Assembly (NCBI GenBank): GCA_003508835.1
Contig: PUFA01000084.1
Span: 3,038,001 to 3,102,000, forward strand
Source of the DNA: Eonycteris spelaea
Lineage: Eukaryota > Chordata > Mammalia > Chiroptera > Pteropodidae
Direction of reading: 5' to 3'
DNA length: 64,000 nt
Shown in pieces: positions 46,695 through 58,149 of the stretch. A program made the translations under genes and the position numbers. The notes below the pieces were generated by a model. It did no database searches. It saw nothing but the letters and a program-made list of their open reading frames with translations, and was not told where the DNA came from. The first letter of the stretch is position 1. Each line of letters begins with the position of its first letter.

Positions 46695-48419
46695 TCCCAA
46701 ATTGCATTACATGCAATTATGATACATTGCTGCCCTTTAAAATTTTGATAGGCATTTGATTAGGAAATATATTTTATGGTCCAGCACAACATTCCCTAAG
46801 GAATTTATTTAAATAAATTATTTAATTTGCTGTGAACTTTATCAAAGCCTTTACTATGAAGAATAACTGATTATGGTGAATCATCAAGAGGAGGATTTCT
46901 TTCACAATGCACCTATAAATTTTTTAAACATTTTTTTTCCTCCACAGAACTACAAGCAATATCTTGTAAAATATAGAGATCTTTGCCAGTGTAATCCTGG
47001 CCCCATATTAACGAATTCACCATAATAGGGTCGTGACTTTGACAGTTTTTGTCCTACAAACATAATAATATCATATGGCTAAACTGAATAACTCATAAAA
47101 TGGCCATTGTTTTTTAAACTTAAGGGGATGGTATAATAAAATGGAATCGATCACTGTCTAGTGATTTATTTCCAAAATAAATTTTGAATCCGGATAATTC
47201 AAACCATTGTTAAGACATTTTTTTCTCCATAACTGATTTTAAAATGAATCATAGTCCCACATTTCACTTGGTACATAAACACATGGTGTTTCCCCTTGAC
47301 TTTTCAATTAGGAACCCAGATAAATGAAAACAAATGAGGTGAGAGTAACAAACAAGTGGAATTTCAGGTTGTGGGGCAGCTGGTATATTAATATCTGTCA
47401 TTCCTTCCTTGGGTTGAATTCCTGAAGTGACTGCTACTCTTTACAGAGTGTTTTTCTAATTCAACTCCTCCCTGCTCCCCCAGGAAACTCATTTTTAAAA
47501 GTAGCAATCTGATTTTCAAGTTGAGTTAGGTGAGCGGATATTTTAAAGGAAAATGTCATGACCTGAAAACTTTTCTTCTTTTAGTACCTTGAACTTCAAG
47601 TTTTCATGTTTAGCAATTAGATTTTTTAAAAAAGTAAATTCTACACACACCAGATCTATCAATTAAGTGCTATTCAAAATATTAAAGTTTGTCTCTGATA
47701 AACTTTTTTATTTTTCTCTCCGGTGTATGCCCATTAAAACTCAGAAGAAACCTACCAGAACAAACCAATAGCCTACTTCTTCTAGAAACCTGATTCCAAC
47801 AGCAGTTAATAGTGAATGCTTCAGAGGAAGATGGAAACATTTGATAATGATCTCCATCCAGTGAAAAAACCTCTATCTCCTACAGAATGAATACTTATAG
47901 ATAGCAATGAAATGTGGAATGAATCTGAGCTTAAGCAGGCAGCCCCAAGTCTTTAGTTAATACACTATATTATTTTGAAATGTATTTTTGTTCAAGTCAA
48001 TACAGAACCAGTGGTGCAAAGCTGATCCCAAAAAGACCCAAGCTATTAACCAAAAGCTAAAAGATATAATTTACTGATTATTTTGCAGTAATTTCTATTC
48101 TTTGTTAAGAATTTTGATAGTGGTTATTCTGCCTTATTCATCTTTTCTTTGCATCTTCATCTCCTAGTACAGTTCCAGAAGTGTAATTGTAAAATTGCAT
48201 CAAATATGATTTAATCCTAAAAACCGAAATACCCTTTATTCCAGGTCTTTATATGTGCATGTGTTAAGGTATGTTTATATAAAGTCAATATATACATGTA
48301 AATATACAGACTTTATACATATAGACAGAGGCGGCAGTGGGGGGCTGTCCACCTGCACATATGGTTTCCCATGACACTGCTTATTTAAGAAAACACCATG
48401 GAGATGAAATGTCTTTGAT

Positions 48420-48420
<1 letters not shown>
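46695..48420. other. No gene; possible conserved patch
   Basis: 47690-48060 is repeat-free and of mixed composition, a weak candidate for a conserved element. The remainder is AT-rich and unassigned. Confidence 0.45.

Positions 48421-48421
<1 letters not shown>

Positions 48422-48450
<29 letters not shown>
48422..48450. repeat. T29 run
   Basis: Pure poly(T). The 100 bases to its right do not match a SINE that I know. Confidence 0.95.
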
Positions 48451-48560
48451 GTACTCTGGAGCAGCGAAATGAAACAGAACTTGACCCTGAGCTTACACAA
48501 CAAACCGTGCCGACTTCCGGGGACATCTAATTGCAAAGCCAACATGTAAACAGTTTTAAA

Positions 48561-48573
48561 TACATATACATAC

Positions 48574-48624
<51 letters not shown>

Positions 48625-48680
48625 CATATATATATACACACACACATTTTTGTGTAAATGTAAAAAAAATATATATATAC
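48561..48680. repeat. (CA)/(TA) compound repeat
   Basis: TA-rich, then CA units (48583-48610), TA units, CA units to 48647, and after a short gap another (AT) run to 48680. Frames through it on both strands are artefacts. Confidence 0.95.
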
Positions 48681-48869
48681 ATTCATACCCATAGCATTTT
48701 AGTAGTTTCAACATCAGTCTCAGGCTTAAACATAGTTATTTGTGTCTTCTATAACTTCATTATAAGTCAAGGGGCTTCCAAATGGAGGGAAAGAAAAGGA
48801 GAAGTTGTTTCTATTTATAAGTGTAAAGTTCAGGGCATTATAGCTCAGGAAGTTCTACTTCCACTATGA

Positions 48870-49470
48870 AATGTGCTCGCATTATTGTACATCCCTGGGA
48901 CCAAACAACCCAATTAATTCAAAACCTATCGTTGGATCTGGCAGACCCAATGGTCTTTTGCGGGGATAGATGTTAAAAATGTCAATTCTATAATATGGTA
49001 AAACCAGATTTCTCTCTTTTAAAGGCACCACAAACTGTTTATTGATTTAAAAAAAAAAAAAAGAAAGAAAGAAGAAGAATCATGTACCAATTGACTAGGA
49101 AGACAAGACAACCCAATTACGGTTATGAAACTGAAGCACTGGGTCTGACACAACCACTGATTGCAAACGACTGTCAGAAAGCGCAAGAGAATAGTTGCCC
49201 ACTCACCAGCATACATATCCATAGACCTGTCTCCTGGAGCAATGCAGTTGCTAAAAGGAACAGTCGTGGAAAGCCAAAGGCCAACATTTTATTACCTGTT
49301 TATTGTAGTCATATTGAACTGTATTATGTATTTGAAAGTTCACCAGTGGCCAGTGTCTGCCAAGGGAATTTTGTTTCAATTATGCTTTCCTATCGAATGA
49401 CCTGCCCATCTGAAATCTGTACATAAAATGAAATTTTTATTTATCGTGCCGGATAAAAACTGACCTCTTT
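48870..49470. promoter_or_regulatory. CpG-retaining candidate conserved block
   Basis: Apart from an A14/GAAA run at 49049-49080 this segment is repeat-free. It keeps about ten CpGs (for example 49120, 49168, 49182, 49265, 49394, 49445, 49450), unusual for the window. A 114-codon ATG frame runs 49082-49426 with a purine at -3, and a 79-codon frame overlaps it at 49161-49400. I recognise neither peptide. Stop depletion in two frames plus kept CpGs fits sequence under constraint, either a noncoding element or an unrecognised exon. Confidence 0.3.
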
Positions 49471-49474
49471 CAGT

Positions 49475-51130
49475 TCAGCAGCACAGTCTTTACTCTGTGG
49501 CTTAAACTTTATCCATCATCATCTAATATTTATTGATTGTCCATTTGATTCATAACTTTATATAAAAGTGCTTCAAGGAAAGCTGGTTGAAATGAATCAC
49601 AGGAAGATTTGATTCTTAGACTCGGAGAGGAATGGGGACTTCGTTAAGCAGATAACTTAGTAGTGATCAAAACGAGAGAAAACAGGTTATTGCCGTAAGA
49701 TATATGTGACAAAAGTTAAGTGCCACTTTTTCTCCACCCCATACAAGGTGTGGGAGTGGAATTGAGTACTAGCAGTGGACCCTGATAGTGATGGTAGGGA
49801 GAGGAGGACTCTGCACAGTGCCCTCTCTGGATGGTGAGTACATTTGTGAACTGCTGGCATCATTCGAAGCCACCTTACAGGAGTTGGAGCTTTGCTTTCT
49901 CAAAACAGCATTCTTGCTCCTCTTCTAAGAGGTGAATTAATAGCTGTCGTAGGAGCAGAAGAGGAACCTCTTAGCTTGCTTTCATTTGGGTGGTTGATCT
50001 CCATTTGCATAGGAAGAAGTCAAGCCTGCCTCATATCTGCTGTCTCTCTGTAATGGCAGAAAGTTTGTAAAGACTTTGATAAGACATAAATGAAAGTTCA
50101 GTTTCTAATCCATGTGAGTTCAGGTCTCTGTTTTCCCATTAACACAGAGAAGTTGCTGCTGCCATGGGATACTGACAGTGACCCATTCAGCGTTCAGCAA
50201 GGTCCTTCAGATCCAGGGCCCAATGTCTCTACATAAAATTAAGTGGAATCCCCTGCCACTCGTAGGGTCACTGAAATCATGAACTATTTCCACACGCTCT
50301 ATCTATAGCATCCAAGAACCTGTAAAGCATTAACTCTTTGACCTCAGTTCCTAAGCTGCCTTGTAGATATCTCAGATGCCACAGGAACCTACAAAGTAAA
50401 AATCATGCTTCTTCAATCTTGTAACCTGGGTTCAGAAATACTTTATTGATTATTCTACCATAACTTTTCCTTAACCCCTTGTGACCCACACTAGCTGCCT
50501 AGCCTGATTCTACCTTTTTTGGCCAAATGACACTAATCACTAACTATTAGCTCCAACCCACCAAAGTTGAATGACTAAAGTTCAGGACACATTTTCTTCT
50601 AGTATGAAAAGGTTAGAAGACTATGATCGGCATAAGCAATCACCTCCATTGTAAAGAAATTCAAAAGACTTAGGTAATATAATAAATCCATAATCTAAGT
50701 ATTACCAAAAAAATATGAGAATTGAAGTAATTAAAAATATATATGCGATAAAGGTTTTTAAAAAACCCTCATGATTGCCTAAAAATATGTGTCTTTTTCA
50801 ACTCAAAATTAGGAAATAGAAGGTACTAAGAAGAGAGCTCATTCAACTCCTCATTCTAGGAGAATTGGTTTCCATAACAACTGGCTTTATTTCTTTATTC
50901 ATGTTCCCATGTTATCATTTCGTGTCACTCTTAGAAAGCATCTTGCCATAACAACAAATAACACGCAAAAGGAAGTCAGATCTTGATGGCAAGTCACGGC
51001 ACCTTTTGCTTTGCAAGCAAATGGGTTATTCTTTCGAAGATAAAAAACATAAATGATAATATTTAGGTAATGTTTAGGTAACATTTCACTTAATATCTGT
51101 GGAGATATGTGTTTCCTCATTTATTACAAA
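49475..51130. other. No gene recognised
   Basis: Unassigned, mixed composition. No repeat that I can name. Confidence 0.5.
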
Positions 51131-51136
51131 TTGATG

Positions 51137-51162
51137 TTTCTAAGTAATTGCTTACTTAGAAA
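51137..51162. repeat. 26-bp hairpin palindrome
   Basis: TTTCTAAGTAA and TTACTTAGAAA are exact reverse complements around a TTGC loop. Confidence 0.92.
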
Positions 51163-51359
51163 TGGTAAATGTGAATAGTATTCCTTAAAGTTAGAGATTC
51201 ATCAGGGAAAAGAGCTCATTTATAATTTTATAACTCAGAGCTGCATGGCAGTATTTATTATTATAACAGTTGACCCACACAGTTCTATTGGTCTCTCATA
51301 TTTATAGGGATGGGAGAAAAGATGGGAGCATGATGTTGGATGGTTTAAAAAGTCTCTCA

Positions 51360-51510
51360 AATTTCAGAATATATAATATATCACCATTTTGCATGAGAAA
51401 ATTAATATTCAGAAAGAGTAACTACACAAAAATCCCATTAAAAGGAGGAATCTGATTTTAAATCTAGTTGTTTAGATTTCAAAGCCTGATTCTTTCTAAA
51501 CCACTTTGCT
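51360..51510 (-). mobile_element. MIR SINE, degraded
   Basis: 'tcaccattttgcatgagaaa', 'attcagaaagagtaactaca' and 'aaagcctgattctttctaaa' fit an antisense MIR. Confidence 0.5.
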
Positions 51511-51514
51511 GAAA

Positions 51515-52055
51515 ACCATATAATTCTGCTCTTGTAACTAACATCTCCCAGATGTATTACTTTTTACCACTAGCTTAATTAAGCCATTAAATTTTATGAT
51601 ATTTTCACTTGTGAGTATTTGGAAACTATAATTTTTAAGGTGAAAGTTGGCATACAGATATCTCTGTCATTAGTTTCCTTCATTTTTTTTTTGCCTCCAA
51701 GTCAGAAAACCTGATGAATCAACAATAAACAGGTCAAAGTTACCTATGTAAAATGACCCCATTTAAGAATGTTACAGTAGAGACAAAAGCTTCATTTTTA
51801 GAAGTAAATACAAAGTAAAAAAATTCAGACATGAAGTAGATTTTTGTTCAGATCATATTTATTTTGAAGGCAGTTTAACTTATTTGATCATAAACTTCTA
51901 AAGGAAATGTGGTATGTGGTGTCAAAGTTAAATCCTTAAGCACCACACACATGCCTATTAATTCATCTTGCTTAGCATATCACAAAGGAACACAGAGGGA
52001 TGGAAGGATTTATTGCACATCATAGGTAACATATGTAAGGCATTTCTATTTTTTT
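51515..52055. other. Unassigned DNA
   Basis: AT-rich. No gene or named repeat. Confidence 0.55.
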
Positions 52056-52057
52056 TT

Positions 52058-52330
52058 CTTTTTCAAGCCATTCATTTAGTTAATAGCCAGTCATTGTCTG
52101 TTCTTTAAGACTGGGAATTAAATGAATGGATTTGTTCTTGGTCCTCAAGGAGAGTATACTCTTGTGGCAAGAAAGACATACAAAACAGTCACAGTATGAC
52201 TTCATGTGTACAAATTGCAACAGGTGCAAACTTGCTTAGGTACTCCCACTGTTCACAGAAGAAATAATTTCTGCACATTGAAGATGCTCAGCAAGTATGT
52301 GTAGAAAGAATGTCTGTAAGAATTGTTTCA
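52058..52330 (-). mobile_element. L2-like fragment
   Basis: 'cattcatttagttaatagcc', 'tcctcaaggagagtatactc' and 'aaagacatacaaaacagtca' follow an antisense L2 layout. Confidence 0.5.
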
Positions 52331-52334
52331 TCTA

Positions 52335-54490
52335 TATTTTGTGACTGCATTAATTTATTTTTTGTATCCAGAATTATGTGAACATATAGAGATTATTTCT
52401 GAGAACAGTGGCATGGTGACACTAAGACCCTGAATGACAATGGCTAGATTTACAGCAATAAGGCTCGTGTCATGTTCTCTAACCCAGACTCTGAACCCAT
52501 AGATGGCTTAACTACAGCAAATCTCAAAATTGTAGTATGTAATAGTACAAGTCCTCTTTCTTCTTCATCAGACTGATTATACTTTATATCTCTCACATGA
52601 ATTTCCTGAAATGTTTTGACAACTTTCTCTGCTCATTGCTTAATTTTGCTGCATTTGTTTTGAAATTTTTACTCCCTGCTGGCAAAAAAGAACTTACATT
52701 CACAGGAAACAGAATTTTTTTTTTATTGCTTCAGAGAGTTGTTTTATTTTTAAGATAGAGCAAAGGATACTTACACTTTTTGCAAAACAATACTTACCTA
52801 TAAAATAAGGTAGTAGATGATGACTGCATGATCAAAGCAGCTTTGATATAGATTGGCTTACCATTGGAAGCCTTTGGGAGAAGTCAAAGGCTGACTGAAC
52901 TGAAAAACAACAACTTCACATTAGCGTGATTTCTCCTTTTTATATTCACAGAAGTATGCAATGGCATGTAAAGATTTCACATGGAGCTCAGGCACACAAA
53001 ATTTGTCCAAACTTCAGTCTGTTTTATTTAAAACAAAAGGATATGCTGGAAGTAGATAGCATGCTGAAGAGCACAATTTTAAATAGGAATAGAGGAGGAT
53101 CATGAGGCAAATAGTAAAAAGCAGAAATGTTTCCCACAGGAAGACTAGCAGATACCTAGTCCACTTTTAAAAAGAAATGCTATAAAGACCATACAGATCA
53201 ATTGTCCTACGTGTCTACTAAGAACACAAAGTCTGTTAAGCCTATAGCCTCATCAATATAAAAGTGATTATAATAACAAATGGGCCATCAAAAGTGATAT
53301 TTGAATCATTCTCTTAAAATCTCAAAATAAGATGGAAACTATATTTAGTTCAAGGTATCATATTTTTAATCACAGAATATGTTTTCATTTATTCCAAATA
53401 CTGAGATTTCTAGGTACGGAGCTACTTTTTTCTGCACTGTAGCAATGATCACAAAAGGAGTGGGAAAGAGCTGCCACCCCTGGACTTGTGCCCCTCACCC
53501 CAAAATGCCAGCAATCTACCAAGAGTTGACAGAAGTGTGGCAACCAGCTAGAGCATCACTAGTATGCTGCTACTACTACTAGTATGTACCTACTACTTTC
53601 AGCATTGTTACCAAGCTCTACCTTAATATCTCCATGGACCTTCTAGTTCTAGATTTCTGCAATGCTATAACAAAAAGGAATCTATTAATTCTTGTCTGAG
53701 ATGGAAAACTAATATACATTTAAAGGAATTATTCTCATTTGTGATAGATAAAGGAATAAAAACATGAGATACAATAGCAATATATGAGGATACATAGAAA
53801 ATAAGAAAAATATTAATTACAAAATAAAGATTTGAAGCAGGACCCTGAAAATAAAGAGTAGTTCAGAACTGATTACAAAAGAAAACAATCGCTTTCTAGA
53901 TGTATAACCTACCATGAAAGTGTTTTGTACATTCTGTATAGATGGCATCAGAAAAATGGGTCACAGTATTCCATAAACCTGTTGAAAGGTAATCATTGCA
54001 TGGGTATATTAAACTGTGTTTCACAAATAACAAGTATTCCTTCAAGATCGCTAAACTCCAAGAATGAATCAGGAACAGGTTGGTCTCTGGAAGAGTAGGG
54101 AGGTGAACATAGATGAGGAGATAACAATCCGGACTTAAAAATTATGCTCCATATTACTCTAAAGGGTGGTCCCAGGAAAAGGTAATATGCTTTAGAAGTG
54201 TGGCCTACACCTAGGTCTGTAGTACTCCCTAGTACCAGCTCGATGTGTGTCAGGGGAGTCAGCAGTATAGTAAATAGCAAAGAAAACATAGGTTTGACAT
54301 ATTGAATTTTAATATGACAACGATGAACTCATAAATGAGCAATTAGGAAATGTGTTTGGTGTCTCTGTGTGTTTGTATGTATATGTGTGTGTTTATTCGG
54401 AGGTAGGGAAAGTGGAAAGAAAGTAGAGGATGAGAGTGACAGAAAGAGACAGAAAGAAGAAAACAAGTTGAAACCATGGTCACTTAAATT
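52335..54490. other. No gene recognised
   Basis: Unassigned. A small CTA/CTAGTATG cluster at 53555-53597 has two TACTACTA-type runs. The 98-codon minus frame at 53993-54289 is unrecognised. From 54510, 'gaatttattgaaatgtaat' hints at a scrap of another L1 3' end. Confidence 0.5.
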
Positions 54491-54899
54491 TTTTATGATG
54501 CAACTTTTTTCTCCGAATTTATTGAAATGTAATAGACAATTACTTGCTCATATTTATATTGTACAATTAAATGAGGTTTTTTTTTCAATTATAGTTGGCA
54601 TACAATTATATTTTAGTTTCAGTTGTACAGCACAGTGATTTGAGCTCAACTGATCACCCCACTAAATCTAGTACCCCAAAATATTTATTATTACATATTA
54701 CAACATTGTTGACTATTTTCCTTATGCTATTCTTTATATCTCCATGACTATTTCATAACTATTCTTTTGTATTTCTTAATCCCTTCAGCCTTTTTTTTTT
54801 ACCATCCCCCCAACCCCCCTACTGTCTAGTAGCCCTCAAAATAGTCTCCGTACTTATGAGTTTGTTTCTGGTTTTGTTGTTGTTATTGTTTATTTTGTT

Positions 54900-55115
54900 C
54901 TTTATATTACATATGTACATGAAATCCATGGTATTTGTCTTTCCCTATCTGACTTAAATCAGTTAGTACAATACCTCTAGGTCCATCAAGGCAATTACTT
55001 TTTTCATCCCCTTCTTTTTAGTCTGTTTGTGTCTTTTAATCTGAAGTGAGTCTCTTATAGGCAGCATATTAGGAGTCTTGTTTTCTTATCCATTCAGCCA
55101 CCCCATCCTTTCGTT
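54900..55115 (-). pseudogene. L1 ORF2 remnant: endonuclease start fused to C-terminal end
   Basis: The minus strand near 55075-55005 reads LLICCL*ETHFRLKDTNRLK with one stop where the family has Gln (QETH). This is the start of the L1 apurinic-type endonuclease including its catalytic Glu. A frameshift separates it from the preceding EWIRKQDS. After RLKRRG the sequence jumps to a DLE/DKY-type segment from the very end of ORF2. No reverse transcriptase or cysteine-rich region lies between. Non-functional. Confidence 0.7.
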
Positions 55116-55177
55116 GGAACACTTAATTCTTTTCCATTTGAGGTAGTCATTGCTAGAGATGTAGTTATTACCACTTT

Positions 55178-56082
55178 TTATTCATGATTTTGATACATGT
55201 CCTTCCAACATTTCCTGTAATACTGGCTTGGTGTTGATGAACTCTTTAGCTTATTTTTGTCTGGGAAGTTCTTTATCTGTCCTTCAACTCTAAATGATAG
55301 CTTTGCTGGGTAAAGTATTCTTGGTTGTAGATTGTGAGTTTTCATCACTTTGACTATTTTATTCCAAGCTCTTCTGTCTTGCAATGTTTTGAGAAATCAG
55401 CTGCCAGTATTATGGATGCTCCCCTGTAGGTAACTAACTACTTTTCTCTTGCTGTTTTTAAGATTCTTTCTTTGTATTTAACCTTTGGCACTTTAATTAT
55501 GATGTGTTTTGGTGCAGGCCTCTTTGGATTCCTCTTTCTTGGGACTCTCTGAACTTCTTGAGGTTGTATGTCTATTTCCTTCACCAGTTAGGGAAGTTTT
55601 CCATCATTATTTCTTCAAATAGCTTTTCCACTTCTTGTTCTCCCTCTCCTCCTTCAAATATACCCTAGTACATGGATGTTTTTACACTTAATTTTGTCCC
55701 GAAGATTCCTTAAATTATTATTACATTCTTGGCTTCTTTTTTCTTGCCATTCTGTTTGGGTGACCTTGGCTTCCCCATTCTCTATATTGGTTGTTCAATC
55801 TTCTTCTTCATCCCACTCTGTTGATTCCCTCAATATACTTTTCATCTCAGATAATGTATTCTTCATTTCTGACTGGTTCCTTTTTATAATTTACATTTCC
55901 ATTTTTATGGTTTTTGTTTCTTTGATAAAGTTTTCACTGAGTTTATCTACTCTTCTCCTAAGTTCATTGAGCACCTTTATAACTAGTGTTTTGAACTCTG
56001 CATCTGTTAGATTGCTTGATTTCATTATTCCTTGATCTCTGTTCTGTTCTCTCATATGGTTTTTGCTTCTTTGTGTTCCCAT
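55178..56082 (-). pseudogene. L1 ORF1 remnant
   Basis: ORF1 encodes the RNA-binding, trimeric L1 chaperone. The start 56082-55891 reads MKSSNLTDAEFKTLVIKVL (start of the coiled-coil region). The end 55384-55178 reads QPRILYPAKLSFRVEGQIKN and NFPDKNKLK, the C-terminal domain. The middle, including the RNA-recognition part, is broken by frameshifts but recognisable. Antisense plus-strand frame 55676-56035 is a shadow. Confidence 0.85.
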
Positions 56083-56914
56083 TTTGGCTGGCTTTCTGTG
56101 TCTGTTTCCGTGTACTATGCAAAGCTCCTAAGTCTCCCCGTTCTTACTGGCATGGCTTTGTGTTATAGATGTCCAGAGGCACAGTCCTGAGAGGGGCTCA
56201 GCTGCAGGCCAATTTTAGCCACAGCCAGTGTCCCTCTGGAGCCACCTGTTATGATTCAGCAAGCAATCCACAGATGCTGTGCTTTATAGTTGCCTCAAGA
56301 AACCATGCCGGAAAACAAGGCCAGCTGCCACCAATGTGAGTCTTGGAGCTTGCGCTACAAGTTGCACAGGACTCACCAAGGACACAACTGAATGTGGCTT
56401 AGGTAGGGCCCTAAATTGTGGGAAGTAGAATTTCAGGGAATCCTCTTGGTAGAGCGAACTCTGTTTCCAGTTTGATGATGTGTCTGTCACCTTTAGTGGC
56501 ACTGTGTCAACACACTGAAATGGGGGAAGGCTCCACAGAAGAACAATGGATACCACCTGCACTTCGGCAGGGGAGAAAGCCTCATCTCTGGCCCTTGCTC
56601 TGACAACACAGTGTACCCCTGTAAGTCCCTGGCATACTCCCACCCAAGCAGCTGACTGGGTGCTGGTACTCAGAGCAGTGAGTCCATCACCACTGTAGTC
56701 CACTCACAGGACATGGCTCCTTTAAGAGGCATCTGTTACTGTAGTCTCTGTCCCACTCAGATGCTCGGAACTGGGCAGCCTCGTGTCTTCACCCGTCCTA
56801 CCTCCTCTTGCTGCAGGGTGATTTCTTATTTCTCTCTCTAGTTGTAGGGCTTATTCATCGAGACCCAGGCTCTGTGTGGTTCCATCACAACTTTGATGTG
56901 GTTATAAGAGCAAA

Positions 56915-57535
56915 TGAACAAAGCCTCTATCATCTATGCCATTTTTACTTTACAAAAACGATACAACTTTTATATAAAATTTATTTGTTTTTATATAATA
57001 GTAAATTTAAAGGGAAAAATTACTATTTAAAAAGTGTGATTAAATCATAGCACTTTGGTTTGACAAGTGAAATGAGATAATTAAATGAATCCACTTTCCA
57101 GGAATAATATCTCGAAGACTTGAATTTATATTGTGCTTTATACATTTAATGCCCTTTATCTCCAGAATAGCCCCCATAGAATAAAATCCTTAGCATAAAA
57201 TCTGAACACACTGTAAAAGCTTAGTAAAGCATTGATGAAGCAGATGGCAACAAGATGATGATAGGGAACCAGATTGGGAAGGGTCTAAGAAATTAAAGAG
57301 CTAAACAATTGCTACTTTATGGACCCTTGAAAGTCACTGAAGACAATTACAGGAATATCATCAACAATGTAAACCTAAATGTGGATTAAAGTGGAAAGTC
57401 ATGGGTAAGATTGCACAGGGATTGTGGAATGAAACACTTTTACCTCCAGAAGCTGAGAATGAAAACCATTCTCTCTTAGCAGGAATGCAGTTTTCATGGT
57501 TAGAAACTGCAGAGTGAAAAAGAGAGATTGATTAA
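56915..57535. other. No gene recognised
   Basis: AT-rich flank of the L1, then unassigned sequence. Confidence 0.55.
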
Positions 57536-57539
57536 ATGT

Positions 57540-57920
57540 GTTGCTTCCCACCCGAGTCATCTACAATTTATCATTTCTAGCTACTGTGATTATTTTGCAT
57601 GCCACACAAAGATGGCAATCTGGCAGGTTTGTGAGCCCTGAGACTCCAACAGATTGAGGCTGAATTCATTCTTGTTTGTCAAGGCAACAGAGCACGCTCC
57701 TGTCAGTCAATATGCCTTTTCTTGCCTTGTTGAAACTATTCTACTCTATGCCAGTGTCAGTTGCATTTCTCAGATATGGCTCCAAAATATTGTAACAAAA
57801 GTTGCTATTTAATTTGAAGTTGTTTTGGCAGGTGAGCTCTGCTGTTGTAAATTGTGATTCTGAATCAATAATTTACAAAGGAACAAGCCCTTGCTGAAAT
57901 ATGAATGTTATTTAACTTCT
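57540..57920. promoter_or_regulatory. Candidate conserved regulatory block
   Basis: Repeat-free, mixed composition. Motifs include CTGTCAGTCAATA (57700-57712, MEIS/PBX-like), CAGGTG (57829-57834, E-box), AACAAAAG (57793-57800, SOX-like) and TTTGCATGCC near 57593. No coding frame. Enhancer role is inference from motif clustering only. Confidence 0.35.
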
Positions 57921-57944
57921 AAAAAGAAAGGTAAAAAGCTATGC

Positions 57945-58145
57945 AGTCAGTCATTTAATCAGTCTGATGACAATATTTTTTGAATACCTACTAAACATTG
58001 CAATCATAAATTGTGCTTTGGAGAAATACAGAAGAATAATGTTGGTTCATCCCTCCAAGGAATTTCTCTATTTGGGAAGGCAGAACATATTCAAATAATT
58101 AAGGACATTTTCAGCATTAACCAATTTTTGTAAGAGAAGAAAAAT
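57945..58145 (-). mobile_element. L2 LINE fragment
   Basis: 'cagtcatttaatcagtctga', 'tttttgaatacctactaaac' and 'ggtgcatccctccaagga'-like blocks fit the antisense L2 3' end. Confidence 0.5.
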
Positions 58146-58149
58146 GGTG

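Larger units (their letters stand above)
54560..56910 (-). mobile_element. L1 LINE with most of ORF2 deleted
   Basis: On the minus strand, in order, are a GC-richer 5' UTR (about 56910-56090), ORF1 remnants (56082-55178), a short ORF2 endonuclease start (about 55115-54995), the last codons of ORF2 joined at about 54988-54995, and the 3' UTR ending in a T9 run (poly(A) on its own strand) at about 54575. The 3' UTR antisense ('caattatagttggcatacaa', 'tagtttcagttgtacag') is of laurasiatherian type. A full-length L1 has an ORF2 of roughly 3.8 kb, so the reverse transcriptase is absent. Both limits are soft. Confidence 0.85.

Noticed and set aside
48422..48540. T29 run as the tail of an antisense SINE
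   Set aside because: The adjoining 90 bases lack A and B boxes and resemble no known SINE.
48531..48869. 112-codon plus-strand frame
   Set aside because: Its first half is the (CA)/(TA) array read as Tyr/Ile/His/Thr repeats, a composition artefact.
55676..56035. 119-codon plus-strand frame
   Set aside because: Exactly antisense to the L1 ORF1 remnant; Phe/Leu/Ser-rich shadow.
56284..56703. 139-codon minus-strand frame
   Set aside because: Lies in the L1 5' UTR and shows no domain; the higher GC of this UTR lowers stop density.
54566..57088. AATTAAATGA on both sides of the L1 as a target duplication
   Set aside because: The right copy (57079-57088) is about 170 bases beyond where the L1 5' UTR seems to stop, the left copy is separated from the T-run, and a 10-mer of this composition recurs by chance.
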